DNA from: Sulfurimonas sp.
GTDB taxonomy: Bacteria; Campylobacterota; Campylobacteria; Campylobacterales; Sulfurimonadaceae
Assembly (NCBI GenBank): GCA_021157485.1
Contig: JAGGWO010000064.1
Coordinates: forward strand, 1-9,370
Direction: 5' to 3'
Length of the DNA stretch: 9,370 nt
The position numbers and the translations under genes are program-made. The notes under the pieces were generated by a model. That model made no database searches. It had not been told where the DNA came from and was given only the letters and a program-made list of their open reading frames with translations. Below are positions 1 through 6,494 of the stretch, piece by piece; position 1 is the stretch's first letter, and each line of letters begins with the position of its first letter.

Positions 1-178
1 CACTTGGATTACATAGCTCATAAAGAGTTATATCTTTCTCTATTGGAAAACCTTTTGCTTGTAGGATTTTTTTAAACTCATATGATCCTAAAATGCCAAA
101 TCCTCTCTCTTTTGCATGTTTTGCAAGCTCTTCTTTAATCTCTTTGATTGGTTTTTGTGAAATTATTTTATATATCAT
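1..178 (-). CDS. DUF302 family protein, N-terminal 59 residues (cut by window edge)
   Basis: The reading frame runs off the left edge, so only the first 59 codons are present. The visible part (MIYKIISQKP, then KEELAKHAKERGFGILGSY, then ending ELCNPS) has the pattern I associate with DUF302: an amphipathic helix, a G-F-G-[IV]-L strand, and a C-N-P turn that in complete family members precedes the second half. No signal peptide or membrane segment is visible. Two adjacent ATG codons exist (181-179 and 178-176). The second is chosen because the AAGGA at 189-185 lies 6 bases from it but only 3 from the first. The gene starts 15 bases after the copper ATPase stop and is surely in the same transcript. 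The biochemical role of DUF302 is not established to my knowledge; the operon suggests a part in copper or thiol/redox stress. The family call is from memory of the pattern and the rest of the gene is unseen. Confidence 0.72.
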   Translation of the reverse strand, partial: MIYKIISQKPIKEIKEELAKHAKERGFGILGSYEFKKILQAKGFPIEKDITLYELCNPS

Positions 179-184
179 CATATA

Positions 185-189
185 TCCTT
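185..189 (-). promoter_or_regulatory. Shine-Dalgarno site of the DUF302 gene
   Basis: AAGGA on the minus strand in the 15-base gap after the copper ATPase stop codon (196-194). Its spacing of 6 bases supports the ATG at 178 over the one at 181. Confidence 0.6.
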
Positions 190-193
190 TTTA

Positions 194-2347
194 TTATATT
201 TTTGTATTTTTTAAACGCAGTGCGTTTACTATTACAGATACTGAACTAAAACTCATTGCTGCTGCTGCAATTACAGGAGAGAGTAATAATCCAAAAAGGG
301 GGTAGAGCACTCCTGCAGCAACAGGAACACCAGCACTATTATATATAAAGGCGAAAAATAGATTTTGTCGTATATTTTTCATAGTAGCACGGCTCAGTTT
401 TAATACTTTAACAATCCCTCGTAAGTCACCTTTTATTAAAGTTACTCCTGCACTCTCTATAGCCACATCAGTGCCAGTTCCCATAGCTATTCCTACATCT
501 GCTTGAGCCAAGGCTGGTGCATCATTGATTCCATCCCCTGCCATTGCTACGATAGCACCACTCTCTTGCAGTTTTTTTATAACCTCTATTTTTCCACTTG
601 GAAGAACATCTGCATAAACTTCATCGATTCCTAACTTTGTAGCAACTTTTTTTGCAGTTACTTCACTGTCACCACTTAACATGACAACATGAATATTTTC
701 ATTTTTAAGTGCTTTGAGTGCTTCTATGGATGTATCTTTTATGGGATCTTCTATGATAAACTGAGCACAATAGTTAAACTCTACTGCCATAAATATGCCA
801 GATTTCTCTGTTGTAATACCTGTGTCAATTGCTAACTCATTAAGAAATCTTTCACTTCCTAAAACAACTCTTTTCCCATCAATATGCCCAAGTACTCCCT
901 TACCAGTAACAGACTCAAAGTCTTCTACTTTTGAGAGATTGACTTCATTCATTTTTGCATACTCTACAAGGGCCTCAGCTAAAGGGTGTTCACTCACACT
1001 CTCTAAACTTGAAGCGTATCTAACAATCTCTTTTTGATTAAAACCATCTACAAGCCTTAAACTTGTAACTCTCGGTTTTCCCTCTGTCAAAGTTCCTGTT
1101 TTATCAACAACTAAAGTAGTGACTTTCTCCATTGTTTCGAGAGTTTGCGCATCTTTTATTAAAATACCCATCAGGGCTGCTCGACCAGTTCCAACCATTA
1201 TGGAGATAGGTGTCGCTAAGCCCAAAGCACATGGACAGGCGATAATAAGTACAGCAACAGCAGCAACAATAGCATAAGCAAGTCTTGGTTCAGGTCCAAA
1301 CATCCACCACCCAATAAATGCTAAAACAGCTGATATTACAACAGCAGGAACAAAGTAGCTCGAAACTGTATCTGCAAGTTTTTGAATTGGAGCACGTGAA
1401 CGTTGTGCTTGTGAAACCATTGTCACAATCTGAGCTAGCATAGTATCGTTGCCAACTTTTTGAGCACTCATCAGTAGTGTCCCATTTGTATTTAAAGTAG
1501 CTCCAATTAAGCTCTCACCTTGAGATTTTACGATAAGGATAGGCTCTCCTGTAATCATCGACTCATCAACATTACTCTGACCCTCTATCACTACACCATC
1601 TACAGGAATTTTCTCTCCAGGTTTTACTCTTAAAGAGTCCCCAACTTGAACATCTTCAAGGTTAACACTCTCCTCATTTCCAGCACTGTCAATACGATGT
1701 GCCTGCTTAGGTGCCAAGTTTAATAGTGTTTTAATGGCACTGTTTGTTTTACTTCTTGCATTTAATTCTAACACTTGTCCTAGCAGCACCAGTGTTGTTA
1801 TCACTGCTGCTGCTTCAAAATAGACATGAACCAGTCCCTCTGATGTCTGCATTAAAGGGGGAAATAGTTCAGGCATAAAGAGTGCAACAAAACTATAAAT
1901 ATATGCAGTCCCTACACCAATAGCTATAAGTGTAAACATATTTAAATTCCAAGTTATAACTGACTGGTACCCTCTTACAAAAAAAGGCCAACCCGCCCAT
2001 ATAACCACTGGAGTCGCTAGTATAAACTCAAACCATTGAACACTTAACATAGATATCGCTTCTGGTAGATATCCTGGAGCCAAGTCACTTATCATTGCTA
2101 TAACAAAAACAGGAAGAGAGAGTACAACACTCACCCAAAATCTTCTGCTCATGTAAAGTAGCTCTTCATTCTCCTCATCTACTGTAGCATCCATCGCCTC
2201 TAGTGCCATACCACATTTTGGACAATTTCCAGGTTCCTCTCTTATAATTTCTGGATGCATAGGGCAGGTATATTTACTTGCTACTGTAGGGGAAGCTTCT
2301 TGCTCTTTTGTTATAGAACACACATGATCTTTACATTCGACACTCAT
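194..2347 (-). CDS. copA: Copper-exporting P1B-type ATPase (CopA type) with N-terminal Cys-rich metal-binding segment
   Basis: A 717-residue inner-membrane pump predicted to export Cu(I) from the cytoplasm using ATP. The N-terminus carries CKDHVC (5-10) and a heavy-metal-binding segment (about 26-50: YTCPMHPEI...CPKCGMAL) in place of the usual ferredoxin-like HMA domain with GMxCxxC, which is absent. About eight membrane helices follow. Visible motifs are TGEP of the actuator domain (266-269), CPC of the transport site (371-373), the phosphorylated Asp415 in DKTGT, the P1B-specific HP pair (454-455) and GDGIND (604-609). The ion-selectivity residues match the Cu(I) subgroup exactly: N662-x6-Y669-N670-x4-P675 in the seventh helix and M698-x2-S701-S702 in the eighth. 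All catalytic residues are present and the length is normal for the HMBD-type subgroup. The start is fixed by a strong ribosome-binding site 5 bases upstream. It is the middle gene of a three-gene operon. Cu(I) specificity is inferred from the motifs; Ag(I) would also fit. Confidence 0.95.
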   Translation of the reverse strand: MSVECKDHVCSITKEQEASPTVASKYTCPMHPEIIREEPGNCPKCGMALEAMDATVDEENEELLYMSRRFWVSVVLSLPVFVIAMISDLAPGYLPEAISMLSVQWFEFILATPVVIWAGWPFFVRGYQSVITWNLNMFTLIAIGVGTAYIYSFVALFMPELFPPLMQTSEGLVHVYFEAAAVITTLVLLGQVLELNARSKTNSAIKTLLNLAPKQAHRIDSAGNEESVNLEDVQVGDSLRVKPGEKIPVDGVVIEGQSNVDESMITGEPILIVKSQGESLIGATLNTNGTLLMSAQKVGNDTMLAQIVTMVSQAQRSRAPIQKLADTVSSYFVPAVVISAVLAFIGWWMFGPEPRLAYAIVAAVAVLIIACPCALGLATPISIMVGTGRAALMGILIKDAQTLETMEKVTTLVVDKTGTLTEGKPRVTSLRLVDGFNQKEIVRYASSLESVSEHPLAEALVEYAKMNEVNLSKVEDFESVTGKGVLGHIDGKRVVLGSERFLNELAIDTGITTEKSGIFMAVEFNYCAQFIIEDPIKDTSIEALKALKNENIHVVMLSGDSEVTAKKVATKLGIDEVYADVLPSGKIEVIKKLQESGAIVAMAGDGINDAPALAQADVGIAMGTGTDVAIESAGVTLIKGDLRGIVKVLKLSRATMKNIRQNLFFAFIYNSAGVPVAAGVLYPLFGLLLSPVIAAAAMSFSSVSVIVNALRLKNTKI

Positions 2348-2352
2348 CTCAC

Positions 2353-2359
2353 ACCTCCT
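2353..2359 (-). promoter_or_regulatory. Strong Shine-Dalgarno site of copA
   Basis: AGGAGGT on the minus strand, 5 bases before the copA ATG and inside the 14-base gap after the SHOCT gene. It is the best ribosome-binding site in the window and predicts high translation of the pump independent of the upstream gene. Confidence 0.85.
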
Positions 2360-2361
2360 AA

Positions 2362-2565
2362 TTAGCTTCTTAAAGCCTCTTTTTTCACTCTATACTCTTG
2401 CTCATTTAGCTCACCATTTGCATATTTTTTGTCAAGTATCTCTTTAGCAGATAAATCACTTTTGAGTAAATAATTGATAAAATAAATAAGAGTCAAAATA
2501 AAAACAACTGGGATAATCCAACCAAATCCCATTCCAAATCCACTCATAGTTCCATAATCATTCAT
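2362..2565 (-). CDS. Small membrane protein with C-terminal SHOCT domain
   Basis: A 67-residue protein with a Gly/Met-rich N-terminus ([15 protein letters not shown]), one hydrophobic segment at about 16-34 ([18 protein letters not shown]), and a C-terminal SHOCT motif at about 39-66 ([20 protein letters not shown], then KKEAL). SHOCT is a short helical module often found at the C-terminus of small membrane proteins; its biochemical function is poorly known and oligomerisation or peptide binding has been suggested. An AAGGAG at 2577-2572 lies 6 bases before the ATG. It is the first gene of the operon and ends 14 bases before copA. The N-terminal methionines (positions 1, 7, 12) might contact Cu(I), but that is speculation. 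Small SHOCT proteins next to copper ATPases are familiar from bacterial genomes, which makes a copper-related accessory role plausible. Confidence 0.85.
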   Translation of the reverse strand: MNDYGTMSGFGMGFGWIIPVVFILTLIYFINYLLKSDLSAKEILDKKYANGELNEQEYRVKKEALRS

Positions 2566-2590
2566 ATCATACTCCTTTATTTCTACTCAA

Positions 2591-2596
2591 ATTGTA
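2591..2596 (-). promoter_or_regulatory. Candidate minus-10 box for the SHOCT-copA-DUF302 operon
   Basis: TACAAT on the minus strand, about 26 bases before the SHOCT start codon. No good minus-35 hexamer stands at the usual spacing; TTGAAG (2616-2611) is only 14 bases away. A direct repeat lies just upstream (2606-2622). It is the best match in the 122-base divergent region but rests on a hexamer only. Confidence 0.35.
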
Positions 2597-2605
2597 CTCC
2601 TGAAT

Positions 2606-2622
2606 CATTACTTCAACATTAC
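2606..2622. repeat. Direct repeat CATTAC-N5-CATTAC upstream of the copper operon
   Basis: CATTAC occurs at 2606-2611 and 2617-2622 (GTAATG on the minus strand), a period of 11 bases or one helical turn. The pair covers the minus-35 region of the candidate copper operon promoter. Tandem half-sites of this spacing are typical of OmpR/PhoB-family response regulators. Use as an operator is inference; the repeat itself is seen directly. Confidence 0.4.
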
Positions 2623-2674
2623 CTAAATAATTTTTTTGCCTGCAGATTAAAAAGGAACTTTACAAACTACTAGC

Positions 2675-2680
2675 TATAAT
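2675..2680 (+). promoter_or_regulatory. Minus-10 box of the ABC exporter gene
   Basis: A perfect TATAAT in the context GCTATAAT, 7 bases before the ATG at 2688, with a T-run (2631-2637) upstream and no minus-35 hexamer, as is common in Campylobacterota promoters. A transcript starting the usual 6-8 bases downstream would begin at or next to the start codon. A second GCTATAAT sits before the sensor kinase gene. Confidence 0.6.
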
Positions 2681-2687
2681 ACGCACT

Positions 2688-4457
2688 ATGAATAACAAAC
2701 CATTAAGTATCAAAACTATATTTCATCTTATTCTTGATAAAAAGCCAGCTCTTATTTATGGTCAGATTTTAACTCTTTTAGCAATTTTAGTAAGTGTTCC
2801 TATCCCTCTTATGTTACCAGTTATGGTGGATGAAATTCTGTTAAATAAACCTGGTACCTTTGTAAATAGCATTAACTATTTCGTCGGAGAGACTACTGCA
2901 TTTTACTACATAGCTATCGTCACTTTTGCAGTTATATTTTTACGATTTATCTACTATTTTTTCACAGTTATCATTACTAAAATCTTTACTAAAATCTCAA
3001 AGTATGTCACTTTTATGATACGAAAAAGACTCATAGAGCACCTTAAAAAAGCTTCTATGAATGAGTATGAAACATTAGGAAGTGGAGCTATAACTTCTAA
3101 CCTAATCACAGATGTAAATACACTAGATGCGTTTATCATAAGTGGAGTATCTAAAGCCGTATCTTCTGTTCTAACGCTCATCGCCGTAGCAGCTGTAATG
3201 ATTGCAATAGACCCAATTTTGGGGATGCTTATACTCATCATTCAGCCTCTCATTATGCTTTTAAGCAAGAAAATGTCGAGGATTGTTGGTAGTCTTAAAA
3301 GTAAAGAAAATGCAGCGATTTCAAATTTTCAAGAGGATGTTGGTGAAACTTTAGAGCTTTTTGGGCAGATAAAAGCAAGTAATCAAGAGAACTATTTCTT
3401 CTCACGTGCAACCAATCTTGCAAATAAGATTCAGACAACTTCCAATGAGTACAGCTATAAAAATGTAGCCTATGAAAGACTCTCGTACACTATCTTCTTA
3501 GTGATGTTTGAACTACTTAGGGCAGCTGGTTTAATTCTTGTAGCCTATAGTGACCTAAGTATCGGTATGATGTTTGCAATGTTTGGCTATATCTGGTTTA
3601 TCATGACACCAGTTCAAGATATGCTTACCATGCAATATAGCTACTCATCAGCAGTCTCAGCACTAGAGAGAATCAACAAAATACTCACATTAAAAACTGA
3701 GAATACAGGTACAAAAATTCTCAAAGAGAAAGATATTCACATCTCTTTAAAAAATCTAGACTTTTCTTATGTTGCAGGAAAAGAGATACTTCGCGATATC
3801 TCTTTGGAGATAAATGCAGGGTGTAAAATAGCACTTATTGGAGCGAGTGGAAGTGGAAAAACTACACTAGCTCAAGTTATCTCAGGCTTTTATGAAAAGT
3901 GTAGCGGTTCTTTAGAGTACAACAACATAGCGATAGAAGAGCTTGATAAAACCTCTCTAAGAGAAAAGATTTTTTTAGTTCTTCAGATGCCAATTCTTTT
4001 TAACTCAACACTGCGTTTCAACATCACTATGGGTGATGAGAGCATAAAAGATGAAGAGATTTACAAGGCTCTCAACATCGCTCAACTTGATGATATGATA
4101 GAGAAGATGGATGATAAACTTGATACTATTGTAGGTCATCACGGTATTCGTCTCTCTGGTGGGCAGAGACAGCGCCTTAGCATTGCTCGAATGATTATTG
4201 CCAATCCTAGTGTGGTCATCTTTGATGAGTCGACTTCAGCTCTTGATGTTCATACTGAAGCACTCCTCCAAGCCAAACTACTCCCAATCCTTGAAGATAA
4301 AACTGTAATAACCATCGCACATAGACTAAGTACGGTTAAAAATGCAGATCTTATTTATGTTTTAGATGAAGGAAAAATTGTGCAACGTGGAACTCACGAG
4401 GAGCTTGAAGATGAAGAGGGTCACTACAACGAATTTGTTAAAAGACAGCTAATTTAA
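2688..4457 (+). CDS. ABC transporter, half-size exporter (fused membrane and ATPase domains)
   Basis: A 589-residue type I (MsbA-like fold) ABC exporter expected to work as a dimer in the inner membrane. The N-terminal two-thirds (about 20-315) holds six hydrophobic helices, at about 22-44, 72-96, 148-172, 174-194, 265-288 and 290-310. The ATPase domain follows from about 350: Walker A GASGSGKTT (385-393), Q-loop Gln433, signature LSGGQ (489-493), Walker B VVIFDE (509-514) with catalytic Glu514, D-loop SALD (517-520) and switch His545. All are canonical, so a catalytically competent homodimer is plausible; no partner half-transporter is in the window. The substrate cannot be told: lipid, peptide, drug or siderophore exporters share this layout. 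It is divergent from the copper operon. There is no Shine-Dalgarno at the start, and no in-frame ATG, GTG or TTG between it and the upstream stop at 2628; the next Met is residue 42, inside the first membrane helix. Confidence 0.93.
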   Translation: MNNKPLSIKTIFHLILDKKPALIYGQILTLLAILVSVPIPLMLPVMVDEILLNKPGTFVNSINYFVGETTAFYYIAIVTFAVIFLRFIYYFFTVIITKIFTKISKYVTFMIRKRLIEHLKKASMNEYETLGSGAITSNLITDVNTLDAFIISGVSKAVSSVLTLIAVAAVMIAIDPILGMLILIIQPLIMLLSKKMSRIVGSLKSKENAAISNFQEDVGETLELFGQIKASNQENYFFSRATNLANKIQTTSNEYSYKNVAYERLSYTIFLVMFELLRAAGLILVAYSDLSIGMMFAMFGYIWFIMTPVQDMLTMQYSYSSAVSALERINKILTLKTENTGTKILKEKDIHISLKNLDFSYVAGKEILRDISLEINAGCKIALIGASGSGKTTLAQVISGFYEKCSGSLEYNNIAIEELDKTSLREKIFLVLQMPILFNSTLRFNITMGDESIKDEEIYKALNIAQLDDMIEKMDDKLDTIVGHHGIRLSGGQRQRLSIARMIIANPSVVIFDESTSALDVHTEALLQAKLLPILEDKTVITIAHRLSTVKNADLIYVLDEGKIVQRGTHEELEDEEGHYNEFVKRQLI

Positions 4458-4459
4458 AG

Positions 4460-4500
4460 AGAGACAAGAGAAAGACTAATACTCGTCTATCTCTATCTCT
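4460..4500. terminator. Imperfect hairpin at convergent ABC/DUF779 junction, possible bidirectional terminator
   Basis: Three paired blocks are visible: AGAGA 4460-4464 with TCTCT 4496-4500, AGAGA 4467-4471 with TCTCT 4490-4494, and AGAC 4473-4476 with GTCT 4485-4488. They are separated by small mismatches and close an 8-base loop. The structure spans the 18-base gap and the last codons of the DUF779 gene. A T-rich stretch (4507-4511) follows on the plus strand. The stem is interrupted and not GC-rich, so this is tentative. Confidence 0.4.
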
Positions 4501-4859
4501 TCTAAATTTTTATACTCTTCATCTGTGTAAAGTCTGGATTTTGCAATGAAACGCAGCCCAAGAGGAATCTCAATAGAGAAACTTGAACCTCTTCCCTCAA
4601 CGATATCTATTGTTAAGTGAGTCCCTTTCATATATTCAAATTGTTCGGGAGACATGAAAAATTCGCATCCATGAATCTCCCCCATTTTAACATCACGACT
4701 TCCAACCATAAAGTCACCAACTTCGAAACACATTGGAGCAGAACCATCACAACATCCACCACTTTGATGAAACATTAGTTCGGTTCCATGCTTTTCACGA
4801 AGCTGGTCTATGACTTTATTTGCCGCTTCGGTGGATTCAACTCTCTTTGTATATGCCAT
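4476..4859 (-). CDS. DUF779 family protein, aldehyde dehydrogenase partner
   Basis: A 127-residue soluble protein matching the DUF779 pattern: an N-terminal helix (8-23), then FHQSGGCCDGSAPMCF (30-45) and the segment around HGCEFFMS (63-70), with an acidic tail. Cys36, Cys37, Cys44 and Cys65 with His31 and His63 form a cluster that could bind a metal or act in thiol chemistry. The family is well known as a neighbour of NAD-dependent aldehyde dehydrogenases of the AldB/ExaC/AcoD group, and that is what lies here: the dehydrogenase stop codon is 3 bases before this ATG. There is no recognisable Shine-Dalgarno (the preceding bases are TTTTAGACT), so translation is probably by termination-reinitiation from the dehydrogenase. 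The function is not established to my knowledge; an accessory role in assembly, protection or activity of the enzyme is the natural inference. Confidence 0.9.
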   Translation of the reverse strand: MAYTKRVESTEAANKVIDQLREKHGTELMFHQSGGCCDGSAPMCFEVGDFMVGSRDVKMGEIHGCEFFMSPEQFEYMKGTHLTIDIVEGRGSSFSIEIPLGLRFIAKSRLYTDEEYKNLEEIEIDEY

Positions 4860-4862
4860 AGT

Positions 4863-6359
4863 CTAAAAGAAACCTAAAGCATTTTCATCATAAGAAGTTA
4901 AAATATTTTTTGTATGACGATAGTTACTTAACATCATTATGTGGTTTTCTCTACCAATACCTGATTGTTTGTATCCACCAAATGAAGCATGTGCTGGGTA
5001 GTGGTGGTAACAGTTAGCCCAAACGCGACCAGCTTCAATGCTACGAGTAAGTTTTTGCATCTCATGAACATTTCTTGTCCAAACACCAGCGCCAAGACCG
5101 TAAATAGTATCATTTGCGATTTCAATAGCCTCATCAATATCTTTAAATGTAGTAACAGAAAGAACAGGACCAAAAATTTCCTCTTGGAAGATTCTCATTT
5201 TGTTGTTACCTTTAAAGATTGTTGGTTCAATAAAACAACCATTTGGATAACCATCAACCTCAGCCTTATTACCACCGATAAGAAGCTCAGCACCCTCAGC
5301 TTTACCGATGTCGATATAGTTTAGGATTTTTTCATACTGATCATTTGAAGCTTGTGCTCCCATCATACAACTTGCATCTAGTGGATCACCGCGTTTGATA
5401 GCTTTCACTCTCTCTAAAACTCTAGCCATAAACGGCTCGTAGATACTCTCTTGGATAAGTGCACGTGATGGACAAGTACAAACTTCACCTTGATTAAATG
5501 CGAACAGTACAAGACCCTCTATCGCTTTATCAAAGAACGCGTCATCTTCATCCATAATACTTTCCATAAAGATATTTGGAGATTTACCACCAAGCTCAAG
5601 AGTAGATGGAATGATATTCTCAGCAGCATACTGCATAATTAATTTACCAGTCGTAGTCTCTCCAGTAAATCCTATTTTTCTGATTCCTCTGCTTAATGCA
5701 AGTGGTTTACCACACTCTGGACCAAATCCATTAACAATATTGATTACTCCAGCTGGAAGTACATCAGCAATTACTTCCATCATTAACATTATAGAAACTG
5801 GTGTCTGCTCAGCAGGCTTAAGTACAACACAGTTACCTGCAGCGATTGCTGGAGCTAGTTTCCATGCAGCCATTAAGATAGGAAAGTTCCAAGGAATAAT
5901 CTGCCCTACAACACCAAGTGGTTCAAATACTTCTTGAGAGATTAAGTTAGAATCTAAATCGCTAATAGTTCCACTCTCAGAACGAATTACACTTGCAAAA
6001 TAACGGAAGTGGTCTATCGCTAAAGGTAAATCTGCATTAATTGTTTCACGTACAGCCTTACCATTATCCCATGTTTCAGCAATCGCAAGCATCTCTAAAT
6101 TTGCCTCCATCGCGTCCGCAATTTTATTTAGTACCGCACATCGCTCCGTTACTGAAGTTTTACCCCAAGTCTCAAAACCTTTCCATGCTGCATCAACTGC
6201 TACTTTTACATCTTTTTTATTTGATTGTGCAACTTTTGCTATTACCTTCCCATCTATCGGTGAAGTCGCCTCGAAATAGTTACCATCAACTGGTGCAACC
6301 CACTCTCCGCCTATAAAGTTTTCATACTGTGCTTTAAACGTTGGTTTTGAATATGCCAT
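4863..6359 (-). CDS. NAD-dependent aldehyde dehydrogenase (AldB/ExaC/AcoD-like)
   Basis: A 498-residue cytoplasmic enzyme predicted to oxidise an aldehyde, probably acetaldehyde or another short-chain aldehyde, to the acid with NAD(P)+. Motifs in order: PWNFP (156-160), cofactor Lys181 in LKPAEQTP, the FTGETTTG loop (231-238), general-base Glu255 in ELGGKSPN, nucleophile Cys294 in [11 protein letters not shown], and EEIFGPV (393-399). The CTCPSR context is typical of the acetaldehyde group. The frame stays open to an ATG at 6410, but the start at 6359 (MAYSKPTFK) is preferred because AAGGAA lies 6-7 bases upstream and the family's N-terminus begins here; the extra 17 residues ([12 protein letters not shown]...) look like translated leader. 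Its neighbours are DUF779, 3 bases downstream, and a divergent FIST kinase. No alcohol dehydrogenase is in view, so the source of the aldehyde is unknown. Confidence 0.93.
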   Translation of the reverse strand: MAYSKPTFKAQYENFIGGEWVAPVDGNYFEATSPIDGKVIAKVAQSNKKDVKVAVDAAWKGFETWGKTSVTERCAVLNKIADAMEANLEMLAIAETWDNGKAVRETINADLPLAIDHFRYFASVIRSESGTISDLDSNLISQEVFEPLGVVGQIIPWNFPILMAAWKLAPAIAAGNCVVLKPAEQTPVSIMLMMEVIADVLPAGVINIVNGFGPECGKPLALSRGIRKIGFTGETTTGKLIMQYAAENIIPSTLELGGKSPNIFMESIMDEDDAFFDKAIEGLVLFAFNQGEVCTCPSRALIQESIYEPFMARVLERVKAIKRGDPLDASCMMGAQASNDQYEKILNYIDIGKAEGAELLIGGNKAEVDGYPNGCFIEPTIFKGNNKMRIFQEEIFGPVLSVTTFKDIDEAIEIANDTIYGLGAGVWTRNVHEMQKLTRSIEAGRVWANCYHHYPAHASFGGYKQSGIGRENHIMMLSNYRHTKNILTSYDENALGFF

Positions 6360-6364
6360 TCTTT

Positions 6365-6370
6365 TTCCTT
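6365..6370 (-). promoter_or_regulatory. Shine-Dalgarno site deciding the aldehyde dehydrogenase start
   Basis: AAGGAA on the minus strand, 5 bases clear of the ATG at 6359. The longer reading of this frame (from 6410) would place the site inside the coding sequence, and no comparable site precedes 6410. Confidence 0.65.
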
Positions 6371-6387
6371 TTATTTTTACTTCTTTC

Positions 6388-6393
6388 ATTGTA
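6388..6393 (-). promoter_or_regulatory. Candidate minus-10 box for the aldehyde dehydrogenase-DUF779 operon
   Basis: TACAAT on the minus strand, 28 bases before the ATG at 6359, giving a leader of roughly 20 bases. There is no convincing minus-35 hexamer. I looked for a sigma-54 GG-N10-GC element, known for some acetaldehyde dehydrogenase operons elsewhere, and did not see one. Hexamer evidence only. Confidence 0.3.
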
Positions 6394-6444
6394 ATTATTA
6401 AAAATAGCAATAAACTAGCATCTGCGCATTTTAAAAACTAATGC

Positions 6445-6450
6445 TATAAT
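6445..6450 (+). promoter_or_regulatory. Minus-10 box of the FIST kinase/response regulator operon
   Basis: A perfect TATAAT in the context ATGCTATAAT, 44 bases before the kinase ATG, matching the GCTATAAT before the ABC exporter gene. The expected transcript start is around 6457. No minus-35 hexamer is seen, as expected for Campylobacterota. Confidence 0.55.
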
Positions 6451-6456
6451 CTTCAA

Positions 6457-6466
6457 AACAATTGTT
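6457..6466. repeat. 10-base palindrome AACAATTGTT at the presumed kinase transcript start
   Basis: A perfect palindrome (6457-6466) starting 7 bases after the TATAAT box. A protein bound here would block the kinase promoter, so it is a possible operator for the divergent region. In A/T-rich DNA a 10-base palindrome can arise by chance. Confidence 0.25.
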
Positions 6467-6494
6467 ACATTAAGTATCATAAAAAGCACAAAAA

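Noticed and set aside
93..305. Plus-strand open frame of 70 codons
   Set aside because: It lies opposite copA and the DUF302 start, has no ribosome-binding site and no recognisable domain; the minus-strand genes explain this stretch.
2954..3241. Minus-strand frame of 95 codons inside the ABC exporter
   Set aside because: Antisense to conserved membrane-domain coding sequence, with no start signal or domain.
4989..6316. Several plus-strand frames of 90-110 codons opposite the aldehyde dehydrogenase, and a minus-strand frame at 4937-5173
   Set aside because: All are shadows of the strongly conserved dehydrogenase frame, with low-complexity or unnatural composition.
4845..6359. Nearly identical starts of the dehydrogenase and DUF779 (MAYSK and MAYTK, first 9 bases the same)
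   Set aside because: Too short to indicate duplication; the rest of the two proteins is unrelated.
6360..6494. Possible sigma-54 promoter before the aldehyde dehydrogenase
   Set aside because: TTGC occurs on the minus strand, but no GG at the required distance upstream was seen.
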